A stretch of DNA of 64,000 nucleotides from Trichobilharzia szidati (GCA_944472155.2 OX235271.1:122889329-122953328); one strand, 5' to 3'. Positions 22,400 to 34,282 are shown, counted from the first letter of the stretch. Program-made: numbers and translations. Notes: generated by a model from the letters alone, not told the origin.

Positions 22400-25160
22400 T
22401 TTACCAAAGATCTTCAGGCCTACGCGAATTACTACCCTATGAATGTGAGAAATTCACGAAGCACGTTAATACAATGGCCAAGAAAAGTCTCATTTTTCTG
22501 TGACCCAGCTGTGTCTCAAGCTAATTAAACCTCACAGTTAATTTCCCGACGACCCTACTAAATTTGTGTTCAACTTTTCTTCAATAACTTTATCTGATTC
22601 GCAGCTAGAAGCCTTGTCTTTGGGCATAAAATTTTGCGAAATTACCTTGACCGTCGACAAACGATATAGCCATGTGCAGTTTGAAAATGTAATTAGCCTA
22701 GCTTATAAACTAATCCCAGCTTCTAATGAAGAATCACAACGATTCAAATAAACTATCATCGATTACTGCCACCAATACCTCAGTACAGAAACAAAAGTCC
22801 GCAACCACCTAACAAAGCAGCACCGAGAAGAATTAAAACAGTTGAGGGACAACAAAGAACTACTAATAAGCCGTCCTGACAAGGGTTTTGGCGTTGTTCT
22901 TTTGGACTGAAATGAATACATGGAGAAAATGAAGCATATACTGTCAGACAGAAGTAAGTTTCCTCAACTTGCCAACGAAAGAACTGAACTGATTGAGAAA
23001 CAGCTTACAGATGCCTCGAAAAAAAGTGAAAAGTGATCAGCTAATTAGTTGCGATATCTGATGATATCCAACCATTAAGTTAAATAATACCTAGGCTTTA
23101 TGGTTTACCAAAGATATACAAAGTTAGTCACCCACTACGTCCAATCCTAGATATGTCAGGTTTCCCGTATCATTCTGTTGCAAAATGGTTGGTTGATATT
23201 CTGGAAACTGTTAGGAAACATCTATGCATGTACTCGCTTCGCGACACCCCCCAGTTCGTCAACTGCATGCAAGATATGAATGTTACTAAAAAGTATGCTT
23301 TCTTTCGACAATAAATCACTTTTCACCAATATCCCACTTAAAGAAACTGTCCGTTTTATATGTAAATATATAGATGACAACCAGTTCAATACTGGAATAT
23401 CAACAATATATTTGAAAGAACTGCTTCGGAGGTGTACTCACAGTGTGCAATTCACCTTGTTGATATTAGATGGTTCTGTGCTAGTTAGCACCCATCAGCA
23501 AGGCTTATCTAAAATCTTGTAAGAACACATGTCCCTTGAGAGATTCGAACCCTCGTCACCAATTGCTGCAGTCAGAGGCGTTACCACTGGGCTATTCGGG
23601 CTTGTGATTGACTTCCTGGAGGACTGTATTATATACTTTGATTGGACACTAACTAGTTTCATGGGTGACACAGCTTCAAATATCAGAAGGGACATGAGTC
23701 CCTTCAAGATTGTGGAAACGCCTTGCTGACGGGTGCTGGTAGTTACGAAACCTACGTTTAAGGCTTCCTGTCTATCTTCTCCAACCATCTAATATCAACA
23801 ATTCAAAGTGCACCGTGATGGCGAGCCAGCTAGCATGGTGACCACATTGCAAAATTAACTGATAGAATTGAGTCTGTACCAAACAAAGGACTAGACACAC
23901 TACTCTAGTTACTAACTGGAGTCCAATCAAAGTACAGTGCACTTCGTATGGCACCATCTGCAGATAAAAGGACGTTACTGCTATTGGATCTCCCTTGGGT
24001 CCATTACTTGTAGGCTGTCTCATGACTAGCCTTGAGAATGGTCCATTAAAGTCGACAATTTACAATTTACAACTTTATAAAAAGTATGTAGATGAAATTT
24101 GCATCATTTGTGACAATAATTACGACCCCAATCAATTACTACAAGTATTTTACAATTGCCATCCGGCAATAAAATTTACTCTAGAGATGGAAAGCGAACA
24201 TAGAATTCTCTTTCTTGATGTAGATCTAACAAGATGACCCTACAGAACCTTAAGTAGGTCAGTCGATAGAAAACCCACTTGGAACTGTCGACTAGCAAGT
24301 TTCTACAGTTGGGTGCCTGTTGAACGAAGACGTAATCTAATTAAATACCTCACAACTGGGATCCGACGCATTTGCAGTCATTACATCCTGGAAGCAGAAC
24401 TAGATCTTCTCGAAGAAACCTTCATCTAAAATAGATACCCGCCAAGATTCATTGACAAGAATATCCAACCAAAAGTCCAGAGGAAGGAAACATTACTTGT
24501 TCCAAAAAAGAAAATTCAAATGAACCTGGATTTCAAGGGACACTTAACCTGTAATATCCTTAAGAGGAGAAGAACATTCTTCGCAGCAACGGTAAGAGTA
24601 GTGTTCTCTAGTAGCCTATCGGTCTGCAGAAGCCTTAGAGACAAGATCTTGCTTTCGAATACTTGTGTATGCAAATATCAGTTCACCTCTTGCTGTGAAG
24701 CCATGTACATTGATTGTTCGACGCGTATCCTGCCGAAAGTGGTTCAAGAATACTATCCTGCACGGCTACAGAAAGGTAGTAGTAGCTCTATAAGGAGTGA
24801 AATAATCGAACACCTCGTCAACACTGGCCATTCCATCTCAACAAACGCCTCCTTCAAAGTAATCTACAAAGTGAAGAATAACCTGCCAAAGGCAATATGT
24901 TTTCGTCTCCTTAGTATTGCTGAAGCCTTAGCCATTCATTTAGAAAAACCAGAGTTATGCATACAAAACAAAATCATTCAATCACTTCCACAATCATGGT
25001 AACAACTGTGTCGATTTCCACTGACTTGATTTTTGTGTCCTTGTTTTCTCTAACTCCTTGTAACTCTTATACTTCTTTAGAACTCTTAAATAATCTCATA
25101 TTTTTCTTCGATTCTATATGCATCCTGATCACAAGTCATTCATTTAATTCCAAATAAGTT
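22400..25160 (+). mobile_element. Penelope-like element, long degraded copy (RT plus GIY-YIG)
   Basis: The most complete PLE in the window. In order: the N-terminal F-V-F-N-F-S-S-I-T-L-S...L-S-L-G-I-K-F block (22566), the R-P-D-K-G-F-G-V-V-L-L-D motif (about 22872), R-L-Y-G-L-P-K-I-Y-K and H-P-L-R-P-I-L-D-M-S (about 23095-23160), F-D-N-K-S-L-F-T-N-I-P-L (about 23302), and then a repeat insertion. After it come G-S-P-L-G-P-L-L-V-G-C-L-M, K-Y-V-D-E-I-C-I-I-C (the RT catalytic box, with Glu where the second Asp is expected), F-L-D-V-D-L-T-R, and a GIY-YIG tail C-K-Y-Q-F-T-S-C-C-E-A-M-Y-I-D (24520-25002) ending L-P-Q-S-W. Several frameshifts and stops are present. The 3' UTR (GCATCCTGATCACAAGTCAT) ends at about 25160. 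Confidence 0.85.
23458..23955. repeat. Family D repeat inserted in the PLE, with internal inverted repeat
   Basis: It separates the F-T-N-I-P-L...Q-F-T half of the RT from the P-L-G-P-L half. TTGATATTAGATGGTT on the left (about 23459) is mirrored by AACCATCTAATATCAA on the right (about 23783). GTTAGCACCCATCAGCAAGG is mirrored by CCTTGCTGACGGGTGCT. The left arm carries a minus-strand B-box-like GGTTCGAATCTCTC. The remaining part (about 23800-23955) matches 10440-10560. ORFs at 23495-23788 and 23529-23729 are shadows. Confidence 0.65.
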
Positions 25161-26040
25161 TTAGAAATACTTCTGATTTAGCAGAAGTATTATTTATTTG
25201 TTGGTCGGATAGCAAGCTTTTTCTATTAACGATACAAATATGTCGAAATGTAATCCACTGTGCTACCGTAGATTGACTATGATGGAAAGTATCTATAAAA
25301 TTTATTTTCCATAAAAATACTCATGAGACGTTTGTTTTTCATTAACATATTGATTAAAAATTAATCATAATATAAACTAGAAAAGCATTATCAGTAAGAT
25401 GAACCACTGCATATAATATTGTTGGAAAATTAATTATTTATCTTACAGCAGCAATCCATAAAATTATATCAGATTATGCAAATGACCAATATATATATAT
25501 ATATAGGCTAGTACTGTTTTATACCAGTTAGATAAACCCGATAAGGGATATTGGTGGTCATCTAGTAAAACTACTGGACTAACACACCTTTTTGGCTAAC
25601 TTAACAGAAATTCAGCATTATAAGTAATTTGAAGTATTCACTTCACAAGTTATCAGATACGTCGTTTAGAAAAGATATTTATGTTATATCAAGGTAGCAT
25701 TTTCTGAATCTCATAGGATTAACTGACATCCAATCTAATTAAAATGTGAAGAGATTTAATTTAAAAATCGAATCACCTAGGTGAAACAGACTACAAAGTT
25801 TCATGCATAGAGTTTCTGCAATAATGATTAGTTGACCATGTGCTGTAACTTTTTAAGATATTGCTGTATAATACTAATACTTAACGCATACCGTGGAATA
25901 AAAATCCTTAGAAATGAACATAGTGATGACACATGTATTGGAAACAATCTATCCAAAATAATATCAGCGAAGTCTGATAAACACATACTAAAATTAGTTA
26001 AATCCATCGTTATTAAATAATGCCTAAAATGATGAAGGAA

Positions 26041-26110
26041 TCTGAGCTGTCTAGCTGTTAGGATTCCTGGTTTTCACCCAGGCGGCCCAGGTTCTACTCC
26101 CGGTGCGGGA
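26041..26110 (+). tRNA. tRNA-Glu(TTC)-like sequence, probably a pseudogene
   Basis: The stretch TAGCTGTTAGGATTCCTGG, TTTTCACCCAGGCGGCCCAG, GTTCTACTCCCGG matches eukaryotic tRNA-Glu, with a clean anticodon stem-loop (CCTGG-TTTTCAC-CCAGG; anticodon TTC at 26073-26075) and a poly-T run (26115-26120) that could act as a Pol III terminator. The 5' acceptor strand (TCTGAGC) does not pair with the 3' strand (TGCGGGA), and the D-arm side looks one base short. The T loop has TTCTACT where TTCGACT is expected. It is most likely a decayed gene copy or a SINE head captured from tRNA-Glu. A family B SINE starts directly after the T run. Confidence 0.6.
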
Positions 26111-26118
26111 GCGCTTTT

Positions 26119-26345
26119 TTGCGTCGATGGCATAGCGGTTAGGACGCTCGCCAACCATGAGCATGGTTCGGGTTCGACCGCCGGCCGACACACTCATTTA
26201 TCTCGCAAAGCCAGAAATAATGCTGATAAAGAGGAAAGGTTGGGCATGAGGCTAGTAACCCCATCCTATAAAAATTAAACACTGCTACAGAAACTTCAAG
26301 CCAATAGCTTGAAGCCCTATGTCCCACTGGGAACGTGAAAGAAAA
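26119..26345 (+). repeat. SINE family B copy
   Basis: Head GCGTCGATGGCATAGCGGTT with decayed B box (CGGGTTCGACCGCCGG), body GCTGATAAAGAGGAAAGG and ATGAGGCTAGTAACCCCATC, tail CTTGAAGCCCTATGTCCCAC. Minus-strand ORFs here are shadows. Confidence 0.82.
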
Positions 26346-26964
26346 AAATCTGAGAATGGATTGAAAATTTTCCTTTTAATGCACATAATCCCACTATATG
26401 ACGTATTCGTTGGTATATAGCATCTCAGATACTTTTCTTCAATAATAATAACTAGGAGAGATGCCTCATTTAAATATAAACCTAACTCTCCTCTTTGTAA
26501 AATTGTTATTATCATTACCTTGGGCTCCAAGTGGAATATAGGGATTCAACAGCATGTCTTATTGGACTGAATGTATGTTATGAGTCCTACTCAAAATTGA
26601 TTTAAAGTTTCTGAAAGCAAAGCCAGCTAAGAAAAGCTAATCTTTTCATAGTAGGACAATCGCCATCTTGTGGGACATCGGGTTCTGGACTGTCAAATTT
26701 AAAGTATATCCTGTAGTAACACTGACCACCCAAAACTTCACTATATACTTTCTTCTTCGTATATCATTTTGTGCAGAGGAAATACATTTTGAAACAGCAC
26801 GCTTACTCTCATGCACATAAAGCATATTCAGTTCGAATAAAAGTCCTTGTTTCATTTTTCAACGACGCATCAAATTACCAGTAACATCCTTTTATTTCCC
26901 TTAAATATTTTCACATAAGTTTATGTATACTAAATTTCATGATTATATGGCTAACACATTAAGT

Positions 26965-27790
26965 ACTTCCTGATATGATTATGTTCTCTCAGCCGGGTGG
27001 AGTAATTGCATAGCTTTCATTATTCTCGGAAACGATATTTCAAGAAGTTACACATTTTTTTGATATCTACAACCGAATCAAACTACCTGCAAGAAACCTA
27101 CCCCATATGCTACAATAAAATCCACCCTACTCCATATGAGGAATAATTATGAAATAACGGCTAGAATACTAAAACCATTCGCTATAGATATTGCACAAAA
27201 ACACCACAATTACTTCATTCATTGATATTCAGACCATATGTCCCAGAAGGAAAAGAACACAATATCAATACCTTCTACCAAATAAATCGGATCACCTTTG
27301 AAAACCATTATATTGGTCAAAGTTGATGTCCTCTTCGACTCAGAATCCAAGAAGCAAACTTGTCACCGAAAGATACAATATATATTCCTTCATATCAATG
27401 CAAATCGAGAAGTATGGATACCAGTTGGCTTGGGAAAGTGGGAACATTCCTAACAGCAGAAGTACTAAAAATGCCACGGAATCCCTAAAAGCCTCGTACT
27501 CAGATTTTTTTTTCTCTAAGCAGACTTATTGGCACAGATCATATTTATCAGCTAGTAAAGTGACATAGCAAAAATGACAAAAAGTCAATGAAAAGATCGA
27601 CAGTAATACAAATCAGAAGCCAATTACAGCCAAGGTCACCATGGAGGATTCATGGAGGATTCAAAAACGCACTTCATACTGAAATAAACTGAAAAGTTGT
27701 TGTCTTAAAAAAGAATGAAAGCTTCTCAATTAAACCATCTGACTCAGAGGAAATAACCACATAAAAACATCCACCTGATTTACCAGTCCC
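26965..27790 (+). mobile_element. Penelope-like element remnant with inverted ends
   Basis: The coding remnant at about 27330-27560 (I-S-M-Q-I-E-K-Y-G-Y-Q-L-A-W...A-T-E-S-L-K-A-S-Y-S) resembles the H-x-x-K-H-G-H-Q-F...F-L-E-A-C-Y-S region of the minus-strand PLE at 45.97-46.2 kb. The left end (26969-27035, TGATTATGTTCTCTCAGCCG...TAGCTTTCATT) and right end (about 27640-27785, GAATGAAAGCTTCTC...CTCAGAGGAAATAACCACAT) are inverted relative to each other. Both match the PLE 3'-end sequence seen in the 9.4-kb hairpin. Confidence 0.55.
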
Positions 27791-28309
27791 CATTATTTCA
27801 ACCGCAAGTACAATTTAGGTGATAGTTCATATGCGACAGTGATACAGAACTTTCAATCATTTCTGTTGTGTAGGGATGCAAGTGCATACACTATAGATAT
27901 CGATGAAAATTAGTAAATGTGAACCTGACAGGTGAATACTTACATCACGAGAAGTAAATTGCCTTTGCTCAATTCTAAATGAATTCATAAGTTTTTACCA
28001 ATGAACAGACATAAACTAGGATTAAACAGCTGTCTCATGATAACTGTTTTCAAATGCTTCCCTGGTTAACATTGGTATGTAATATACTAAATTTATGTGA
28101 ATGAACATTTGCTGCCTCATGAGTATCAAGGAAAGGAACTTAGACATCAACCAGTGACCACACTTTAAAAAATCAAATCCTAACAAAGCAACTCTTGAGC
28201 AAAATGTATCTCAGATTTTGTCAGTTAAAAATAGGGCTTTAATTAACAGTACAGTCCATGTTATTTCATAAAACAAGTAATTTTAATTTCAAATTAACAT
28301 ACTACTTAC

Positions 28310-28415
28310 CAGTTTTTCAGATAATGGGCGCTTGTCTTTATTTGGTAAGTGGACTTCCATTGCCAAAACAACACAATTGGCTATAATAGTTGACAAGACC
28401 ATGTACTCAAAAGGC
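28310..28415 (-). CDS. Cav2-type calcium channel alpha-1 subunit, exon 2 (segment IS1)
   Basis: This 106-bp exon completes the split Gly codon of exon 1 and then encodes [20 protein letters not shown] followed by [15 protein letters not shown]. The first part is the first transmembrane helix of repeat I. The second is the S1-S2 extracellular loop; its H-L-P and K-x-P-x-S-E-x-L pattern is typical of Cav2 rather than Cav1 channels. The donor is CTG|GTAAGT, and the exon ends on a codon boundary. The only AG in reach upstream (exon start TAC at 28405) would cut off the conserved P-F-E and shift the frame relative to exon 1. The in-frame sequence further upstream meets a TGA with no AG before it. 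An AC acceptor at 28417-28416 solves both problems. Confidence 0.92.
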
Positions 28416-29314
28416 GTATACACGTCAAATTCAGAATGATAATTACAATTCCGATAACAATGGACAAATCATATTGAAATAGAGAATTACGGAAATAAAT
28501 CATTTGGTTGATAATACGCACCGATAGGAAATACACAAGTTAAGGAATTAGCGCTCAGGTTGAACAAATAAAAGATTGCAATCGGATTATTTAGGATAAA
28601 GGCACAAGTAATACGATTAATTATCCGACTAAACAAAATGAATAATTCGAATGAATTTAGGAGAATACGAGAAACTCAAATCAACAAAAGCGAATGTTAT
28701 TAACATATTTTGCTACTTTGAGTCTTGTCTTCTTTGTTTTACACGTTATGATTATTTCACCACAATGAATAAAAATGTACCCGCCTAATGTAACGATTCC
28801 ACTATTAAAGCTGAAAACATGATCGTAGTTGCTGCACGTTTTAAACGAAAAGTCTGTTGCATTTGTTCAGTGTAGTAGGTACACTTGGAGAACTGGTAAT
28901 TATTCTTATAGCAATACTGTCATTTTACTAAAATCAGTTACCCCACAAAATTTGTATTTTATTTTAAATATGCAAATACATATACCTATAGTTAGATAAC
29001 CTAATAATAACCCTTCATTTCAAATAAATTAAAAAATTACGTGGTATTTTAGAATTTTTTTACAACACAAATGCATCTTAGTTTATTAGTTAAATACAGT
29101 CTACTTCTAACTTATGGTTACGTGGAATGTTTATTTTATCTCACGTTTTTGGATCAGTAAAACTTCACTAATAATTATATTCGGCAGTGTACTTATATTT
29201 CGAGTGATTTCCTAAACATGAACTTTCATGATAATTAATGCATCTGAAACAATGACAGAATACACAGTGTTCATTTTATCCTGTAAAATATTTCCTACTG
29301 TTTTCTGTTATATT

Positions 29315-29540
29315 ATTATTATTCCATTGGGTTCCCAGTGGAACATAGGGCTTCAACAACACATCTGAACTTTGTTCAATTTTCTACTATCCTCTTCAGC
29401 TGGACCCTATGTGTCACCTGGAGTCCTGTATTCGCTGCCAGCCTTTTCTGCCAGTTTGTTGGTTTCCGCCTGCAAGTCTTCGAGTCTGTGTGAGATCAAA
29501 CATCAATCATCCACGCGCGAAATCCAGGTCTTCTAGAGTC
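29315..29540 (-). mobile_element. RTE-like LINE, internally deleted 3' copy
   Basis: On the minus strand it starts with RT wording (L-E-D-L-D-F-A then L-M-F-D-L-T-Q-T-R around 29440-29535) and jumps to the C-terminal GTCCAGCTGAAGAGGA...TGTTGTTGAAGCCCTATGTT. It ends in an (AAT)n tail, seen as TTATTATTATT at 29311-29322 on the plus strand. Short-repeat tails are usual for RTE-type elements. Confidence 0.65.
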
Positions 29541-30050
29541 GCCTTAGCGGTCCAAACTATTCCTGTCTTCTCATTACTATCTTTTAATAAAACATTATTG
29601 GTAAATTTGGTAACATGTTTATCATAACTTTATACTTAATTTCGAGTAAACACTGGTAAAATAAGTCAGAATAAATTCATAAAACCAACAAGAGAATGTA
29701 CTGCATCCATGTATTCATCATTTAATGTTATACGTTTGCGTTGTTTGGAGGAAGCTGACTTAGAAAAACAACAATTTAACTGCTTCTCATTTTATTTAAA
29801 TTATAAAAAAAAGGTTTATCTTATCTGAATTCCCTGTACAATTCATATCTAAGGAATATTAGGATTCTATTTCAAACAAATCAATATAGGGTGTATTCTG
29901 ATAATTTTAGACATGATATTCATTTTGAAATGAAATTATAATGAGGAATGAGCATGCGAATGCTTATTTAATCAGTGTTGCGTTCTTGTGGTAATAACGA
30001 TCGATGAGACGAGAGATCAGTGAAGGAAGAAAGCACATTATAAAAACGTT

Positions 30051-30232
30051 TTTTATTACAGCTTGATGCCACACCGTATTTTCAGTACAAGTATGGAATT
30101 TACAGCATGAATATCGGTAGCCCAAATTTCGCAGGCCGACCATAGATATCGGGTGTGCGTCGGCAGGGGATCGAACCCCGGACCATGTGCATGGTCGGCG
30201 AGAGTCCTAACCACTGTGCCACTGGTGCATAT
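30051..30232 (-). repeat. SINE family C copy
   Basis: On the minus strand: head GTGGCACAGTGGTTAGGACT, B box CCGGGGTTCGATCCCC, then GCCGACGCACACCCGATATC, ATCTATGGTCGGCCTGCG and the tail GTGTGGCATCAAGCTGTAAT. The same structure recurs at 34.17, 35.76, 54.37 and 59.52 kb. Confidence 0.85.
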
Positions 30233-31385
30233 TAATACTCAAACCATAGATGTTGAGAATATCCTGGAATAATTTGGGTGTCATATTGAATCACTATAAA
30301 TTTATTCAAAATAATCCCAGAGTGTTAAAAAAATTGAAATAAGATTTTTCTAAACTCTGTGGTTTACATGACGAAAGGTTTAGAAAAACTTCACTTTGAT
30401 TTTCTTAATACGTTGGATTATTTTAAATAATATTATAAGGCGATTCACACAAAATGACGAAGTATTCCAATTTATTCACCTCGTTAAACTGGAACTTATG
30501 TGTACTGTGAGGCTTGATCGTTCACTTGCAACAGGAGCTTCAGGTAATCCATATTATTTATAATTGTTTGCTCGTGAATAGTTTACACAGGGTTAAACAG
30601 TTATCTGCTGTTTTCCCCTTTTTCTCAACAAAAGATCTCTTCTTCACTTCTTTTTATTTTATCTTATATACTTTCTAATGTTAATATTTGTGTTGATAAG
30701 CGTCTTATCGTCTCGATGAACTAATATTGCATTATGCATTTGATGAATGTATGTTATTGACACACAGCTACAAACTATTATTGTTTTCTTGCGTAATGTC
30801 TGAATGTTACTCACCGTTTCAGTAGATATTGACTTGGTGTTGGATAAGATGAGTTTCTCAGTAGAAACACTGATATCCACCGGTATATATATATATTTGT
30901 GTGATGATTCCAGAATAGGACGAAACATACATTATGCATTCTAGAGAATAACAACAAAATAATAATCGATCCAAACACTATTATTTTGTCAGGAATTTAT
31001 ATGCTATGATAAGTTCTGAACTTGCTTGGTTCATCTGCCTTAACCTGTTCAAAAGTTACACCTCAAGTCATGTAATCAAACGCAGAATTTCGACAACAAA
31101 GGAAGTGTCAATATTTTCCTAGATAGAATTTCTTCCTAATATTGTACATATAAGTTTCTGAATTGGAATTAACTGTTGCACATCAAAAATTCAGTGATCG
31201 TAAATATTCTCTATTTACTTTTGTAATGCTCTTCAGTATAGTAAATCCATCATAACGAATGGATCTCATTTTATCATCATTCAGAAATCAGCTATATCAA
31301 AATAAATTTTGCCTGGAAAATGCTTCTTGTATTATGTATCACTACCTAATCTAATGTTTGAAAAGTTTATATACATATATATATA

Positions 31386-31412
31386 GAGAAGAGAGAGAGA
31401 AAGAGAAAGAGT
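31386..31412 (+). repeat. GA-rich simple repeat
   Basis: A run of GAGA/AGAA units next to an AT dinucleotide run. Confidence 0.65.
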
Positions 31413-31469
31413 CTTAATATCAATGAAATAATGATCTTTGTATAAGTGGATGCATAATCATTCAGTAGT

Positions 31470-31697
31470 GAGTCGGTGGCTTAGCGGTAGAATACTGGCC
31501 GACCACGCATGTGGTCCGGGGTTCGATTTCCGAGCGAAGCAATCCTTTACCTCTCAAAGAATATGATAACACAGACAAAGAGGGAAGACTGGGCGTTGGA
31601 CTAGCTACCCCTAACCGTAAAATAAACACCACTGCTACCGAAACTTCAAAGCTGAAGCTTGAAGCTCTATGTTTCACTGGTAATGTAAAGGGATAAA
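31470..31697 (+). repeat. SINE family B copy
   Basis: Head TCGGTGGCTTAGCGGTAGAA, B box GGGGTTCGATTTCCGAG, body GACAAAGAGGGAAGACTGGG, tail GCTTGAAGCTCTATGTTTCA. The ORFs on both strands here are shadows. Confidence 0.82.
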
Positions 31698-32099
31698 TTA
31701 AAATAAATCAATAATAAAAGTAGTGAGTGAAGGTAACCAGCTGAAATCATTGACTTTTTCAAGTTTTTCATTTCATATACGGTGACTAATTCTTAATACA
31801 AATAATTATTTGCAAGTTATACCGTTTCAGGTTCTATTTGTTGAATAAAAAGTAAGTAAGAATGGTTTATGTAGGTAGGCATGTAACCACTGCTTCATAC
31901 TATTGATCAATTCCACTAATTATCTCTTTAGACTAAAGCATTTATTGATAGTGCTCAATAGTAGTAGTCTGCTAATCAAAGCTATCCTAGATAGTCACAT
32001 CAACAATTAACAAACTTCACCTCCATTTCTAACTCAGTATTATTCATTAGAACATTTAAAATGCGAATAAATTTTGAAGTATTGGTTTTGTATGGATTT

Positions 32100-32263
32100 T
32101 GTTTGATTGGTTGGAGGATTTGATCAAGAGCTGACTGGAAAACCTGCAGGGAGTACTGCACAGCTGTTTCGCCAACCTAGTCTGGGACTCTTCAGCAGTA
32201 CATACCCACTGGAGTTCGAACCTAGAGCCATCTGGTTACAAGGCGAGCTCGTAGACATTTTGA
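32100..32263 (-). repeat. SINE family A copy with hammerhead-like region
   Basis: On the minus strand: B-box-like region GGTTCGAACTCCAG, then GTACTGCTGAAGAGTCCCAG and GCGAAACAGCTGTGCAGTAC. CTGAAGA fits the CUGANGA core and stem I (GTACTG/CAGTAC) is perfect. The cleavage triplet is GTG, which hammerheads do not cut, and stem II carries an extra segment. Confidence 0.7.
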
Positions 32264-34164
32264 TAAAAAAAACTTAGATAATATATTCCCACACTACATA
32301 TACGTTGGTAAGTACTAGATATACATATTTTCATATCTGTGTAGATATACTACTTAAAAATCCACTCAGTGGCACACGCCACACGTTACCTCAGGTAAGC
32401 ATTTTCCGAAAATTTATGGACGACAGCTATTTAACTAACCTGTGCATTTAATAATGAAAATTAACACATAATGTTTGCAGTTGTCACCTACTAACCAACT
32501 GATTTCTAGAAAGTATGCATAATACTGAGATAAGGAATGCTGGATATTAGGGTACAACTTTGTTTATAGGTGACGTAGCACGCTGATACAGTGTTATTTT
32601 GTTATGTTTTGTCCACGCTAACAAAAAATGCATTGTCTGCTTAGTTTAATTTGGAATAGACCAAAATACTGCTACATGCATTTGTGAAATACAGAGTTAT
32701 ATTATTCTACTGACAAGTTAAAAATGAGATAAAATAAACAAATCTGTGTCTATAGTCACGACGTTATCATCATGCTTTCATTAAAATTTTGCAAAATAAA
32801 GAATTAAAATCAACTCTTTTGAGTTATGTTGCATAGATTAATACAGCAGTCCACAGCGAAATTGGCAGCAATCAAAAGTGAATGAAAAATAAGTTTCTGC
32901 GGGATTTTTAAAGAATCCAAATTTTACATGTTGCATATACAACAAATTATAAAGCAACGCATTAACCGTCTTTTCCGTTTTAGCTTCAGAATCATTTGGA
33001 CATTTATGATGATAATGTAATGAAGAATTTTAGGAATTTGAATTAATATTTTAAACGAATGTGTACGATGCGTTACACCAATCCCTATAATAACTGTTTC
33101 AAACCTCTACCTCAAAACAATGAAAAAAAGATTCGTGTGTTAACCACTCAGTCCAAAAACAGTGAAAACTGCCTTGGTTACTATTGTTATGCGCATACAA
33201 TTTTCGATCATGTTTAAAGACTTTTAAAAGTGTATTGTTAAGTCATTTATTCGGTATTAAATATAATGAAGTGAGTTCTAAGGTGGAATCTACTCTGCGA
33301 GCAATGCGCAACAAAAAGTACTTAAAAATCCTCTTAACTTCAGCTTAAGCCTATTAGGATGAAGGTTTCCTTTTTAAATGCTGTGAATCAACTAGTGTGA
33401 CACAAATCAAATAAATCAAATTATTTGTGAGTAACCTTTTCCTTGAAAAGTGAAAGACTTGTGTAATGATATCAATATATATATATATATATCACAACTG
33501 AATAATCGGTGTGGTTCTTAGTTGTGTTCTGTTAGAGTAGCCTTCCTTAATAATACATTGGTGACAGTATTTCCTCCCAAGGGTGTCTGTAAAAAGGCAA
33601 CCACTGTGCCATGTATTCTGCTTATACATATTCAGGTGACTGTGACTACTTTCTACCTTAGTTGTACATAGAAATAGACAAACAGTCTGGAGAAATATGT
33701 TACTGAGATTCTTTAAACTAACAGTAGAATACTTCGACATAGACTAATAAACTAAAATACTAGAGAACAATGTAACAGTGTAGAAAAACAGTCTATCAGG
33801 CATCTGATGCATTGGTCATTTAAGTAGGATTTTCCCAATCCATTACCTTATTTTTCTAGTGTAGACAGTTAGGAATAATTTAATGTAATAAAAATTTTAT
33901 AGGTTTTGCTCTCAAAATAAAAAATCTGAATTCTATTGTCGTAGTTGTCTGCGTGTAGAATCCTGTTTGATCGATATAATTTCTTGATACTTTGTCTGTC
34001 TCCACCCTCTCACATTACATTGTTTATGTTCCTCCCGTCTTTAGATTTTCTCATATAGCCTATTTTATTATTTTTCCTTTTTCAGCCTGAACATTTCCGT
34101 TGGATATGTTCTTGTATAAAATAAAAGTTACTGTAGTGAGATTTTTTTCAATGATTTTTCGAGA

Positions 34165-34282
34165 ATCGGTTGCCCAAATTCAGGCATACCATAGATATCG
34201 GGTGTGCGCCGGCAGGGGATCGAACCCCGGACCATGTGCATGGTTGGCGAGAGTCCCAACCACTGTGCCACCGACGCACAAT
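34165..34282 (-). repeat. SINE family C copy (head part)
   Basis: On the minus strand: GTGCGTCGGTGGCACAGTGG, B box GGGGTTCGATCCCCTGCC, then GGCGCACACCCGATATCTAT. The body and tail beyond GCCCAAATT are replaced by unrelated sequence. Confidence 0.8.

Larger units (their letters stand above)
21335..28309 (-). other. Intron 2 of the Cav2-type gene (GT-AG)
   Basis: A 6,975-bp major-class intron, GTAAGT...TTTACAG. It contains a LINE 3' end (21.75-22.06 kb), a PLE copy with an inserted repeat (22.4-25.16 kb), a tRNA-Glu-like sequence followed by a SINE (26.04-26.35 kb) and a PLE with inverted ends (26.97-27.79 kb). I see nothing recognisable in 21335-21740, 22065-22400, 25165-26035, 26350-26960 or 27795-28305, apart from an AT dinucleotide run near 25490. 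Confidence 0.9.

Noticed and set aside
28403..28408. GT-AG model for intron 1: donor after CACTG (about 60571) and acceptor GAG|TAC at 28406-28405
   Set aside because: The donor leaves phase 2 and the acceptor needs phase 0, so the join shifts the frame. It would also replace the conserved W-G-P-F-E-Y with unrelated residues. The AT-AC model fits both phase and family sequence.
33492..33740. 82-codon minus-strand ORF with C-x-x-C-like spacing
   Set aside because: The wording looks slightly coding-like (H-S-G-C-L...C-H-Q-C), but I cannot tie it to a family or to splice sites. It could be a decayed repeat.
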